Source: CAZZHG01 sp964653655 (GTDB lineage Bacteria; Bdellovibrionota; FAC87; UBA2466). From it: a stretch of DNA of 64,000 bases. How positions within the stretch are numbered: position 1 is the first letter of the stretch; each line of letters opens with the position of its first letter. Location of the stretch: the NCBI GenBank assembly GCA_964653655.1, contig CAZZHG010000005.1, positions 1 to 64,000 of the forward strand, written 5' to 3'. Below are positions 33,200 through 41,632 of this stretch, one piece after another. Made by a program: the position numbers and the translations under genes. A model generated the notes under the pieces. That model was given only the letters and a program-made list of their open reading frames with translations, had not been told where the DNA came from and searched no databases.

Positions 33200-35734
33200 A
33201 TGGGAAGGCGGGGAAGTTTGGGAGCGGGATTGGGGCGCACTTCGCTCCGCGTGCCCTCGCGCGCGCTTCTCACCATCAGCTGCCTTGCGCTCGGCATCGC
33301 TCTTTTCACCTGCGTCGAAAGAATCCGCACCGCCACTTTCGATGCGTTCAAAAGAGCGCAAGATACCGTCGTCGGAAAAGCGGACCTCGTCGTTACGGCG
33401 GGGGAGACGGGCATACCCGAGACAGCCATGCGAGTCATCGGACCGACGCCCGGGGTTTTGTTCTCCCTTCCCCGAGTCGCCTTGCGCGCTTTCAATGCGG
33501 ACTCCCAAGACAAGTCCGAAACCCTTTCCCTCTTTGGAGTCGATCTCTTCCGCGAGCGCTTCGTGCGTACGACGACGGCGCGGCCATGGACGACCGCGGG
33601 GAATCTCTCGGACCTGAAGTCCCCCGACGCCATCGCCGTCGCCCCTTTACTCGCCGAAAAGCGCGGACTCGCCGTCGGCTCCTCCTTGCGGCTCGCGACC
33701 GCGTACGGCATCCGTACTTTCAAGGTGCGGGCGATTCTCGACTCCACCGGGCCGCTATCGGTTTTCGGCGGTTCCGCCGTCGTGATGTCGCTACCCGCCT
33801 CCCAAGCTCACTTCGGACGCGAGGGACGGCTCGATCGCATCGAAGTCCTTCTGAAGAAGGAAGCCAACGTCGAGCAAATGAGAAGCATTCTTGCCGCGAA
33901 GCTCGGACCCGGCACCCAAGTGGAAGTTTCAGAACGTAGAGCGGAAGGTTTCGCCCGGCTCGGAGATTCCTTGCAGACGGCGCTACGGCTCTTTGGCCTC
34001 GTGGCCCTCAGCGTCGCTCTGCTCGTCGCGGGAGGCTCGCTCGATTTCCACGTGGCCCTCCGCCGCCGGGAAATCGCGTTGAGACGGGCACTCGGCGCTT
34101 CCCGCCGCCAGGTCGTCGTCTCAATCGTGAGCGAGGCCGTCGGCATGGGGCTCGTCGGCACAGTACTCGGAATAGGACTTGGCCGGCTTCTCGCCACCAA
34201 TCTCGCCGGGCTCGTCGAAAAAATGTGGCTCGGGCAATTTCGGGTCGCTCTCGAAATTCATCCGAAGGATGTCGGCTCCGCGGAAGTTCCCCTCGCTCTG
34301 CTCGTCGGCCTGGGGGCTACGTTCGTTTCGGCTCTGCCGGCCGCGTGGCGAGCGGCTTCGGTCGCTCCCGCGGAGGGTTGGCGCCCGGCTCGGCCAAGCT
34401 CCAGTCGGGAGCCGTCGGTTCTGCCGTGGTTTCTCGTCGGATACGCGGCGCTTTCGTTAAGTTTCGGTTGGTTCGCCGTTCACCCGGTGCTCGCGGTACT
34501 GGAAGCGTTGTCGGCCATTGGCGCCGTCGCCCTTTTCGCGCCGAGATTCGTGCGGGCGGTTTGCGGGCAGCTCGCGAAAATTCCGATCGGTGCCAGGTTC
34601 GGGCTTCTGACTCTCGCGCTTCGAAATCTATCGCGCGCTTCGGGACGAACGGCGGGCGCTTCCAGAATCCTTGCTCTGTCTCTAGGGTTTGGAGTCGTGC
34701 TCGCGGTGTTGAATGCAAGTCTGGAAGCCTCCATCGAGCGAGCTCTCTCCTACACGCTTCAAGGAGATCTCGTCGTATCCGGGCGGGGAAAAATTCTCGG
34801 CAACTGGAGCCAGCCTCTCCACCAAAGCGTCGGAGCGAAACTTCGGGAGGTTCCCGGCATTCGAAATGCTTCCGCCACCCGCTACGTGCCGTGGAGCTAC
34901 ACCGGCGCCTCCGTCGGGATCAAAGCCTTCGACAAGCCGGCCGTGGGAGAAACGCTTTTCGCCGTTCGCGAGCCGTCCTATGAAGAAGCCGCAAGCAGCC
35001 TGTTTGAACGAACGAGCGTCCTTATATCGGAGTCATTCCGCCGGAAATTCCGCCTAGGACAAGGAGACTCGCTGACCCTCGAAACTCCTTCGGGCCCGGC
35101 GACCTTTCCCATCGCCGGTATCGTCGACGATTACGCCCATTCGGGCGGTGTGATCTATTTGAACCGCGATCATTACCGCGCCCTTTGGAAAGACGAGCTG
35201 GTATCGCACTTTCGAGTAGAGCTTGCGCCGGGGGTCTCCGCGGAAAACATTCGCTCCGGTCTTGGCGGTGAACTGGGTTTGGAAGCAATGATGCCCGGAG
35301 AGCTGCGGGAGCAGGTCAGAGATTCCGTCCGGCAGAGTTTCGCCTTCGCCAAAGCGCTCGAAGCAGTGGCGATACTGATCGCGCTGCTGGGCGCCGCTTC
35401 CGCCGTGACTCTGGCGCTTCTCGACCGAAGCAGTGAGCTTTCGGCGATGCGTGCCGTCGGCATGTCGAAGGGTCAGCTCCATCGGCTGCTCACTCTCGAG
35501 CTTGGGATTTTGGGGGCTCTAACCGCGGTTTGCGCGGCCGGCATCGGACTTCTCGTCGGGGCGGGATGGGCTCTGGTGACTTTGGGCGAGGTGCTGGGCT
35601 GGACCGTGCGGCTATCGGTTCCGGCGGATCGAATCGGATTTGCCGTCGCCCTCGGCGCCGCGGCCATGATCGCCGCCGGCTGGATCCCTCTGAAAAAGCA
35701 CGGGCGCCGGCTTTCACCGGCGCCCGTCTCTTGA
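33200..35734 (+). CDS. FtsX/MacB-type ABC permease with two permease modules
   Basis: 844 residues. First membrane segment at about 20-40 (ALLTISCLALGIALF), an external MacB-like domain, a three-helix FtsX block (FGLVALSVALLVAGG, GLVGTVLGIGLGRLL), a second segment near 410-430, another external domain and a second FtsX block at the C-terminus (LLDRSSELSAMRAVG). This two-module layout is known from permeases that handle lipoproteins or lipids (LolC/E-like) or toxins. The divergent ATPase is only 29 bases away, so they share a promoter region. The substrate cannot be read from sequence. Confidence 0.88.
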   Translation: MGRRGSLGAGLGRTSLRVPSRALLTISCLALGIALFTCVERIRTATFDAFKRAQDTVVGKADLVVTAGETGIPETAMRVIGPTPGVLFSLPRVALRAFNADSQDKSETLSLFGVDLFRERFVRTTTARPWTTAGNLSDLKSPDAIAVAPLLAEKRGLAVGSSLRLATAYGIRTFKVRAILDSTGPLSVFGGSAVVMSLPASQAHFGREGRLDRIEVLLKKEANVEQMRSILAAKLGPGTQVEVSERRAEGFARLGDSLQTALRLFGLVALSVALLVAGGSLDFHVALRRREIALRRALGASRRQVVVSIVSEAVGMGLVGTVLGIGLGRLLATNLAGLVEKMWLGQFRVALEIHPKDVGSAEVPLALLVGLGATFVSALPAAWRAASVAPAEGWRPARPSSSREPSVLPWFLVGYAALSLSFGWFAVHPVLAVLEALSAIGAVALFAPRFVRAVCGQLAKIPIGARFGLLTLALRNLSRASGRTAGASRILALSLGFGVVLAVLNASLEASIERALSYTLQGDLVVSGRGKILGNWSQPLHQSVGAKLREVPGIRNASATRYVPWSYTGASVGIKAFDKPAVGETLFAVREPSYEEAASSLFERTSVLISESFRRKFRLGQGDSLTLETPSGPATFPIAGIVDDYAHSGGVIYLNRDHYRALWKDELVSHFRVELAPGVSAENIRSGLGGELGLEAMMPGELREQVRDSVRQSFAFAKALEAVAILIALLGAASAVTLALLDRSSELSAMRAVGMSKGQLHRLLTLELGILGALTAVCAAGIGLLVGAGWALVTLGEVLGWTVRLSVPADRIGFAVALGAAAMIAAGWIPLKKHGRRLSPAPVS
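35692..35725 (-). terminator. Terminator of the 35745 gene inside the end of the permease gene
   Basis: GGGCGCCGG-CTTTCA-CCGGCGCCC is a perfect 9-bp stem. On the minus strand it is followed by GTGC and five T. It lies within the last codons of the plus-strand permease, so the same bases serve both. Confidence 0.7.
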
Positions 35735-35744
35735 AACTCGTCGA

Positions 35745-36260
35745 TTACTGCTTCGTGAACGCGAGTGTCGCGGCGGCCGTCGAATCGTCATCGAACGTGA
35801 TGGCGACCGTCGCGTCGATCTTCGTGGCGCTCCATGTGCCGGTAACCGTATAGGACTTCACTTGACCGGTGACGTTGGTGCCCGAGCCGGAGATCGCGCC
35901 GTCTCCATTCAAGGTTCCCGTCACGTCTCCGTAAACCGACGAAGTCTTTGCCGTCAGCGTCGCCGCCGTAGCCGCGACCGTCGCTTCAAACGCCTCGGAG
36001 GCGGGGTTGCTGCCACCGAACACGTTGCCATCCAAGTCAAAAGCGAAGTTCAGATCACCCGCCGCGCGGGTGGCTTTCGTCACGGTGACCGCAGCGGCAC
36101 CAGTGCTGCTGAAAGTGGTGTTAGTCCACGTTCCGGTCCAGGTTCCAACGTAGGTGTCGGGAGTGAGCGCGGTATCGCCACAACCTTGAATGAGAACCAT
36201 CACGGCAACAGCGGCGATGGACAAGAATGCTAGGGCGGCTTTCCTGCTGAACTGGTTCAT
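35745..36260 (-). CDS. Small lipoprotein, beta-rich
   Basis: 171 residues with a leader and lipobox (LIQGC, Cys27). The mature part begins TYVGTWTGTWTN and continues as short strands rich in Thr, Ala and Gly. This resembles small lipocalin-like beta proteins of unknown function. The ATG has GGAGAC. It converges with the permease. Confidence 0.75.
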   Translation of the reverse strand: MNQFSRKAALAFLSIAAVAVMVLIQGCGDTALTPDTYVGTWTGTWTNTTFSSTGAAAVTVTKATRAAGDLNFAFDLDGNVFGGSNPASEAFEATVAATAATLTAKTSSVYGDVTGTLNGDGAISGSGTNVTGQVKSYTVTGTWSATKIDATVAITFDDDSTAAATLAFTKQ

Positions 36261-36334
36261 GGATGTCTCCTGAGTTGGGGAAAAAATTAAGAGGCCTTAA
36301 TTCTCAGGGAATGGCTCGGTGCGCGTCAATGGCG

Positions 36335-37453
36335 TTAGCCCTGGGGCGGCGCGACGGGAGGAAAATACTTTTCGCGCAGTTTCAGGAAGGGAATCTCGAC
36401 GACAAAACGCATTACTACGGCGGCGGCGAGACTCACCGCCCAAACGACCCAGAGGCTCGTGCTCCGAAGATCGTGGCGGGCCCAAAGGAGCACGGGGATC
36501 TGGATCAGGTAGAAGCTGTAAGTGATGTCGGAGAAGAATTTCATAACCGGCCGTTTGCCGCCGATGCCGAAGGGTTTGCCGAGACAGCCGAGAATCACCA
36601 CGCCGAACGAAAGCGCGATGGCCATCGGGTAGAAGATCCGCCATCCGAGCTCGTCCCAGTCTTCCCGAACGTAGTAACAACCAACGACTAGAGCGGTGCC
36701 GACGGCAACGAGCCACGCAGCGCGTTTGCCCTCGGCCCATTTTCGAAACGGAAGCGCCGCGATCGTGACGCCGACGAAGAGGCCCCCGAGATAGTGATGG
36801 GTCACGAACCGCTCCGGGCCGGCGGCCGAAAACGCGGCCGGAAGCCGGGCGAGGATCGCAACCACCATGCCGACGATTCCCGTGCCGAGCACGAGTTGGT
36901 TTACCGAGACTTTCGGAAGCAGCTTCTTTATTCCGACAAACAACAACGGCAGAAGCAAATAGAACTGCTCTTCCACGCAAAGAGACCACGACCAATCGAA
37001 ATGCCCGGGTTTGGGATCCGTGTAGTTCTGTAAAAAGAAAACGTACTGAAGGAAATTTCCCCACGGCACGTCGTGATCCCGCAGAGCTCCGGCCCGAAGG
37101 AGAATCAGCGTGAAAAAATACGCAGGCAAGGTGCGAAGCCAGCGTCTTGCCCAGAAACGACGGACGGCGAGAGCGCCCGTGCGGTTCCATTCGTCGAGAA
37201 TGAGGCGCGCGATGAGAAATCCGCTCAGCACGAAGAACATGTCGATCCCGTTCATTCCCCAGCGAAGCGGATCGCGCAGCCAATCGGCGCGATCGAAATA
37301 CCGGAACGTGACCGTGTGACTCGAGAAAGCCCAGAACGCCGCGCCCGCGCGCAGGAAATCCAGCAGCGGATAGTGCTCGCGGTGCACGACGGCGGCGCTC
37401 GTAACGAGCCGCAGTTCAGGTCTGGTCTTGGTTGTGGCCCTAGCCTTACCCAT
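36335..37453 (-). CDS. Acyltransferase-3 family membrane protein (OafA-like)
   Basis: 372 residues from the ATG at 37453, behind AAGGAAGAG. About ten membrane segments, with family blocks LDFLRAGAAFWAFSSH, NGIDMFFVLSGFLI, WARRWLRTLPAYFF and SWSLCVEEQFYLLLP. These enzymes transfer acetyl or other acyl groups to sugars of O-antigen, peptidoglycan or glycolipids. Its exact acceptor is unknown. It is transcribed towards the 35745 gene and has a 263-base upstream gap. Confidence 0.92.
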   Translation of the reverse strand: MGKARATTKTRPELRLVTSAAVVHREHYPLLDFLRAGAAFWAFSSHTVTFRYFDRADWLRDPLRWGMNGIDMFFVLSGFLIARLILDEWNRTGALAVRRFWARRWLRTLPAYFFTLILLRAGALRDHDVPWGNFLQYVFFLQNYTDPKPGHFDWSWSLCVEEQFYLLLPLLFVGIKKLLPKVSVNQLVLGTGIVGMVVAILARLPAAFSAAGPERFVTHHYLGGLFVGVTIAALPFRKWAEGKRAAWLVAVGTALVVGCYYVREDWDELGWRIFYPMAIALSFGVVILGCLGKPFGIGGKRPVMKFFSDITYSFYLIQIPVLLWARHDLRSTSLWVVWAVSLAAAVVMRFVVEIPFLKLREKYFPPVAPPQG

Positions 37454-37715
37454 GGGTTCTCTCTTCCTTATCGGCATGTCCGGGGCGGCGCCCAAAGCTA
37501 GATCGGTCTGAGGAAAACGCCGCCCAAAGGCTGGGCGTTCCGAAGGCGAATGGGTTCGGGCAGTTGAAGGGGGGCCTAGGGGGTGTGTACAGGCAGAATA
37601 CACTTCGGCGCGCTTAAGCCTGTCGGATATTTACATATATTCAGTCATTTAGGACGTTTCCAAGGGGCACGGTGGTTGCAATTTGGAGGGGTACGCCTTT
37701 CGTTTGGAGTGAGCC

Positions 37716-38921
37716 TTGAAGAACCACAACTTCGCGCTTCTTAGTATCCTGCTGTGTGTATTTCTGTCCGGCTGTTTCACGATGCCCGGCAAGGGAACGC
37801 ACACCAACAACTCTACGGTCGCCGACCCGCAACCCTCGAGCGGCCCCTACGTTTCGGGTCCGAGCGCCGGTGGCGACGGAGACGCGATTCACGGTGGCGA
37901 CCCGGACGAGCTGGTTATCGATGAGATGCTCACGAAGCTCGACACTCTTTTCGGCAAAATCGAGCGCGGGGAATTGAACGGAAGAATCGGCCTCGCGCCG
38001 GATGCCTGCCCGACCCAGCCGCTCGGAATTTTTTGCGAGACGCTCAATCTTTCGGCCGCTCAGAAGTCCTACGTGGAAGATTTCACGAAAGGCGCGGCCG
38101 CTTCGGTCCGCGATCTTCTGCGCACTCGCTCACAGGCGCGTTTCCGTTTCACCGCCCGTTTCGGCTCCGTCCGCGCGAGCGACGGCCAAATCCGCGAAGT
38201 GCTCGCGTGGATCGAAAACGATGCCGCCGGTAAGCCGATCGTGATGCTGAACGAATCGGTTCGGACGCTCGAGACCGCGCGCAAGTTCGCTCTCGTTTCC
38301 CACGAAGTTTTGCATCTCGCCAACCGCATCGAAGACGGCTCGAGCGCTCCGCTCTTTCCGTCGGCGATGGGCGAAGGCCGCCGGCTCGCCGATACGGTGG
38401 GCGCCGCGCTCGCGACTCTCGTTTATCTGCGCGATACCGCAAAGGCTCCGACTCTCGTCGGGCTTTACCTCATCGGAGGCCGGGTCGCCGAACTGAAACG
38501 AAACGGATCCACTTACCAGCTCGTCAACGAGTATGGTTCAGCTTCCGGCGCCAACATCACCGAAGTGAACGGAACGTTCCGCATCGTTTCGACGAACCCA
38601 GAGTGGAACGGCGTCACCGGGGAAATGGATTACCGGGGCACTATCCGCTGGAGCAACAACACGGTATGGGCTCCGCATCCGTTCTCCGTGGAAATTCTAG
38701 GTCTCGTCGGCAGCTACGCCTTCGAGGGCGGTTGCCGGGTCGAGCGAACTGGAGACTCCATCCGCTTCATCAACGAACGCGGAGCGGTTTCCGCCGGATC
38801 GATGCTGAGCGGAACGCGCGTCATCGCTGAAGATTGGAACGGCCTGAGCGGTACCATCAATACGGCCGGCGACATCAGCTGGAACAACGGCACCTTCTGG
38901 CGCCGCACTTCCCCCCGATAG
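37716..38921 (+). CDS. Lipoprotein with HExxH zincin motif and C-terminal tandem repeats
   Basis: 401 residues, TTG start behind TTTGGAGTG. Lipobox LSGC at Cys20, then a Pro/Ser-rich linker. A ~140-residue helical domain contains VSHEVLHLAN (His196, Glu197, His200), an HExxH zinc motif. I cannot place the third ligand or the peptidase family. The end holds two ~55-residue repeats with W-N-G-[VL]-[ST]-G-x-[MI] and I-[RS]-W-[SN]-N-[NG]-T-[VF]-W, probably beta-modules. The stop converges with the trypsin at 38923. A metalloprotease is inferred. Confidence 0.75.
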   Translation: MKNHNFALLSILLCVFLSGCFTMPGKGTHTNNSTVADPQPSSGPYVSGPSAGGDGDAIHGGDPDELVIDEMLTKLDTLFGKIERGELNGRIGLAPDACPTQPLGIFCETLNLSAAQKSYVEDFTKGAAASVRDLLRTRSQARFRFTARFGSVRASDGQIREVLAWIENDAAGKPIVMLNESVRTLETARKFALVSHEVLHLANRIEDGSSAPLFPSAMGEGRRLADTVGAALATLVYLRDTAKAPTLVGLYLIGGRVAELKRNGSTYQLVNEYGSASGANITEVNGTFRIVSTNPEWNGVTGEMDYRGTIRWSNNTVWAPHPFSVEILGLVGSYAFEGGCRVERTGDSIRFINERGAVSAGSMLSGTRVIAEDWNGLSGTINTAGDISWNNGTFWRRTSPR

Positions 38922-38922
38922 G

Positions 38923-39795
38923 CTAAAACCAAGCGACGAACCAGCTCCAGAGGATTTTGAGGAAGCTTGCGATCTGCGTGGACGCGAAGTCCGTGCGGCA
39001 TTGGAAGGTGGGGCGTTCGGCGGTACGGCAATCATCGAAGAGGCCGAGCCGCAAGTCATCGCTGGCGTTGCGTAGGAAATCGGCGTTGCTTGGGCGATTC
39101 AGATTAACGAACGCGGAAAGATAACCGTCATTGTCTTGTCCGCCGGAATGGCTGATGGCGGTCACGCCCCAGCGGCCGTTCGCGTACCGCAGCAGCGGCC
39201 CGCCCGAGTCGCCGAAGCAAGTGCCGGTGCGGTTATCGGAACCGATGAGCCCACGAGTTTTTGTTTTGGGAGAATAGAGCTCCACGTACTCACCCACCCG
39301 AAGCACCTGGTTGGTGCCCGTGCGCTTGATGCCGGTACCTAGCTTCGAATCGAAATCGTTACAGCCGAAACCCACGAGCCGCACTTTTTCCGCGGCGCCG
39401 GGGGAGTCCGCAAGCGCTATCACCTGGCCTTTGCGGGGATTGGCGACGTCTTCGTCCATCACCAGAAGCGAAACGTCTTCCGGATCGTTTAGTACGCCCG
39501 GCCCGAGATTTCTCACCCGGCTCGTTCCGAAATTTCCAAAGGAAGTGACGATCGTGTACTCGCCGCGCGCTTGAGTGCAGTGGGCCGCGGTAAGAACCGC
39601 GTTCGGGCTCACGAAAGTTCCCGTGCAAACGCCATGACCCCGCGGCATCACGACCATCACGACGGCCGGATAGTCCGCGGTGACGATGAGGGACCTGTTC
39701 GACGGCGCTTCGAGCGCGTCGAGGTCGACTTCCAGGCCGCCCTTGCCGCAAGCAAGGCACAGAGGAAGCAGCAAAATGGGTAATAGAGAACGCAT
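38923..39795 (-). CDS. Trypsin-like serine protease, lipoprotein
   Basis: 290 residues. Leader ends in LCLAC (Cys16), so it is a lipoprotein. The trypsin domain shows His72 (LTAAHC), Asp107 (EDVSLLV) and Ser197 (CFGDSGGP), a complete triad. The C-terminus carries extra Cys residues. It faces the zincin lipoprotein tail to tail with one base between. Like the other two trypsins it may be a defence or nutrient protease. Confidence 0.93.
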   Translation of the reverse strand: MRSLLPILLLPLCLACGKGGLEVDLDALEAPSNRSLIVTADYPAVVMVVMPRGHGVCTGTFVSPNAVLTAAHCTQARGEYTIVTSFGNFGTSRVRNLGPGVLNDPEDVSLLVMDEDVANPRKGQVIALADSPGAAEKVRLVGFGCNDFDSKLGTGIKRTGTNQVLRVGEYVELYSPKTKTRGLIGSDNRTGTCFGDSGGPLLRYANGRWGVTAISHSGGQDNDGYLSAFVNLNRPSNADFLRNASDDLRLGLFDDCRTAERPTFQCRTDFASTQIASFLKILWSWFVAWF

Positions 39796-40151
39796 GGCGG
39801 AGAGAGGTCCTACTCTAGAGAGTAGCCAGGAAATGTAGGGTCACTTTGGCGCAATTGGGGAGCCGCCGGCACAAAAAGAGAGCCTGAAATCCGAGGTTTA
39901 GGGGGTCAGAAAGGGGGTTGCGGGGGAAAAGAAAAACGCCCCCGACTCTCTTGGTACGACTTCCGTCCCTGGTTCCGGGGGCTACGAGACAAGCCAGGGG
40001 CTTCTTTTTTACTACCGGCACTCTGCTCAATGCCCGTACCAAAAATACCAAAAAAGTTTTCTCACCCGATTTAAATGCAGATTGCGTGCCTGTTTGGCCA
40101 GGCTGATCCCACTGTCCCGTTCGCCGGTTCCTGCAACACTCGTTGCAGAAC
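39796..40151. other. Long intergenic region with nested hairpins and T run
   Basis: 356 bases without a credible gene. A GCCCCCG/CGGGGGC pairing (39938, 39976) and a second CCCTGG/CCAGGG pairing (39967, 39994) interleave. The second is followed by a CTTCTTTTTT run on the plus strand at 40001. So there is at least one terminator-like hairpin and a possible switch or pseudoknot. A known riboswitch was not recognised. Confidence 0.45.
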
Positions 40152-40880
40152 TCAAGGCGTGAAAGGCTCTCCGTACCGGTCGAGATGAAAAATCTTTTCC
40201 GGTGGGAAGCGGCCGGGGAAGGGTTTGTCCGGTCCCAGGCCATGACCTAGAGCGAGGAGCGCCACGACTTCGGCTTCCTCGGGGATATCGAATGCCTTTC
40301 TTACCGCCTCCGGGTTGAATCCTTCCATCGGAGCCGTGTCGAGCCCATAGCTTTCCGCGGCGAGCATCATGGTCGTTACCGCGATCATCGTGTGGCGCGT
40401 GACCCAAACGTCCATCTTCTGTTTGTCCAGAAATTCCAGAGCGCCCTTCGCGACTTTCTCGGAGTTTTCCGGTTTACCGGCTCCCCGCTCGGCTCCCTCG
40501 CGGACGATTCCCTCGACGTATTTGCGCCATTCCTTCTTCATGCCGAGAGCGATTACGACGAGAGGGGCTTCGGTGACCTTAGGCTGATTGAACGCGGCCT
40601 CGCGGAGTTTTCTGCGGCCGTCCTCGCTCTCGACGAGGATGAATCGCCACGGCTGCAAGTTGTATCCGGAAGGACTTTGGGCGGTGATTTCCAGAATCGC
40701 CCTTAGCACGCTTTCCGGAATCGGATCCGGCCGGAAATGCGTCGTCGCCCTACGGTCCAGCACAACCTGAGTGATCGGTTTCACGGGCTGGCCGTTTTCC
40801 TGATTGAGAGGAAGCCACTGAGGGCGGTCCCTCAAGATAGGTTCCACGACTTCCGGTTCCGTCTTTCTAGCAGCTTCCAT
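40152..40880 (-). CDS. Nitroreductase-family FMN oxidoreductase
   Basis: 242 residues from the ATG at 40880, behind GGGAGGATC. The family blocks are RRATTHFRPDPIP, SPSGYNLQPWRF (FMN contacts) and the late GHGLGPDKPFPGRF. Enzymes of this group reduce nitroaromatics, quinones or flavins with NAD(P)H. The substrate is not inferable. It has no close operon partner. Confidence 0.9.
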   Translation of the reverse strand: MEAARKTEPEVVEPILRDRPQWLPLNQENGQPVKPITQVVLDRRATTHFRPDPIPESVLRAILEITAQSPSGYNLQPWRFILVESEDGRRKLREAAFNQPKVTEAPLVVIALGMKKEWRKYVEGIVREGAERGAGKPENSEKVAKGALEFLDKQKMDVWVTRHTMIAVTTMMLAAESYGLDTAPMEGFNPEAVRKAFDIPEEAEVVALLALGHGLGPDKPFPGRFPPEKIFHLDRYGEPFTP

Positions 40881-40944
40881 AGATCCTCCCTGACTCGCGT
40901 CGAGCCACAAATTTGCAATCGCCGTGCCCGCAATGCCGCGCGGA

Positions 40945-41547
40945 TCACTCCGCTATTGCCGAGCCCTTCAGGAACGAAACGGACTTATCCATGGTGACCG
41001 GCCGGTTCTTCAGTTTGCTGCTATCTCGGAAGTACGACTTGTCCCCGAAATACAACACGTCGCCGAACCGTTGGACCACGTCATACGCGACGGTCCCCAC
41101 CGAAACGGCTTCGCCGCTGCAGAAGAGGCCCGTGATGTCGCGCCGCTGACCCTGCTTCCAGTCGGTTATCTTGCAGAGCTTGGAGTCGTTGAACTCTTTC
41201 GCGGCTTTTTCTCCGTAAGCCGTAACTTTCAACTCCGTTATCGTGAAGTCGATGTTCTGGATCGTCGCGTTTTCCTTGGGCCCAGTGGCCAACTTGTACA
41301 TGCCCGCGTAGGCACGCGCTTCCCATAGCGATTCGATGGGGCAGGACCTTTCCGTGTAAAGCTTCTGCTCCCGCTTGAAATGATCGCCCCTCATGAACTC
41401 GAATTCCTCCTCCACCCACTTGCCGCGAGGACCATCGTGGCAGGCCGCTCCCCACTTACCCGATAGCTCGATTTTGCCCTCAATGGCCCCGGCCACGCCC
41501 AGCTCCAACAGGCTCACCAGCACCAGTAATGTCCGAATCGATCGCAT
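40945..41547 (-). CDS. Exported protein, unknown
   Basis: 200 residues with a signal peptide (GVAGAIEGK) and a beta-rich, lipocalin-like start (LSGKWGAACHDGPRGKWVEEEF). Four Cys in the mature part (AACHDG, RSCPIE, KLCKIT, LFCSGE) may form two disulfides. The ATG is behind AAAAAGGAGG. No known family. Confidence 0.75.
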   Translation of the reverse strand: MRSIRTLLVLVSLLELGVAGAIEGKIELSGKWGAACHDGPRGKWVEEEFEFMRGDHFKREQKLYTERSCPIESLWEARAYAGMYKLATGPKENATIQNIDFTITELKVTAYGEKAAKEFNDSKLCKITDWKQGQRRDITGLFCSGEAVSVGTVAYDVVQRFGDVLYFGDKSYFRDSSKLKNRPVTMDKSVSFLKGSAIAE

Positions 41548-41632
41548 AGAAGCCTCCTTTTTCAGTCACTTGTGCAGGATGGGTGCCAGTTGGGGGTTTA
41601 TTTGGGCCGGGATTTATGTTCAAACCTCCGCC

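Noticed and set aside
39915..40015. Possible cyclic-di-GMP (GEMM-I) riboswitch on the minus strand
   Set aside because: A GGGACGGAAG segment looked similar, but the conserved CAGGGCAAACC part and the tetraloop-receptor layout are missing.
39815..40243. 142-codon minus-strand frame in the 39.8-40.2 kb gap
   Set aside because: It overlaps the nitroreductase end and the hairpins and has no ribosome site; its sequence is low in protein-like features.
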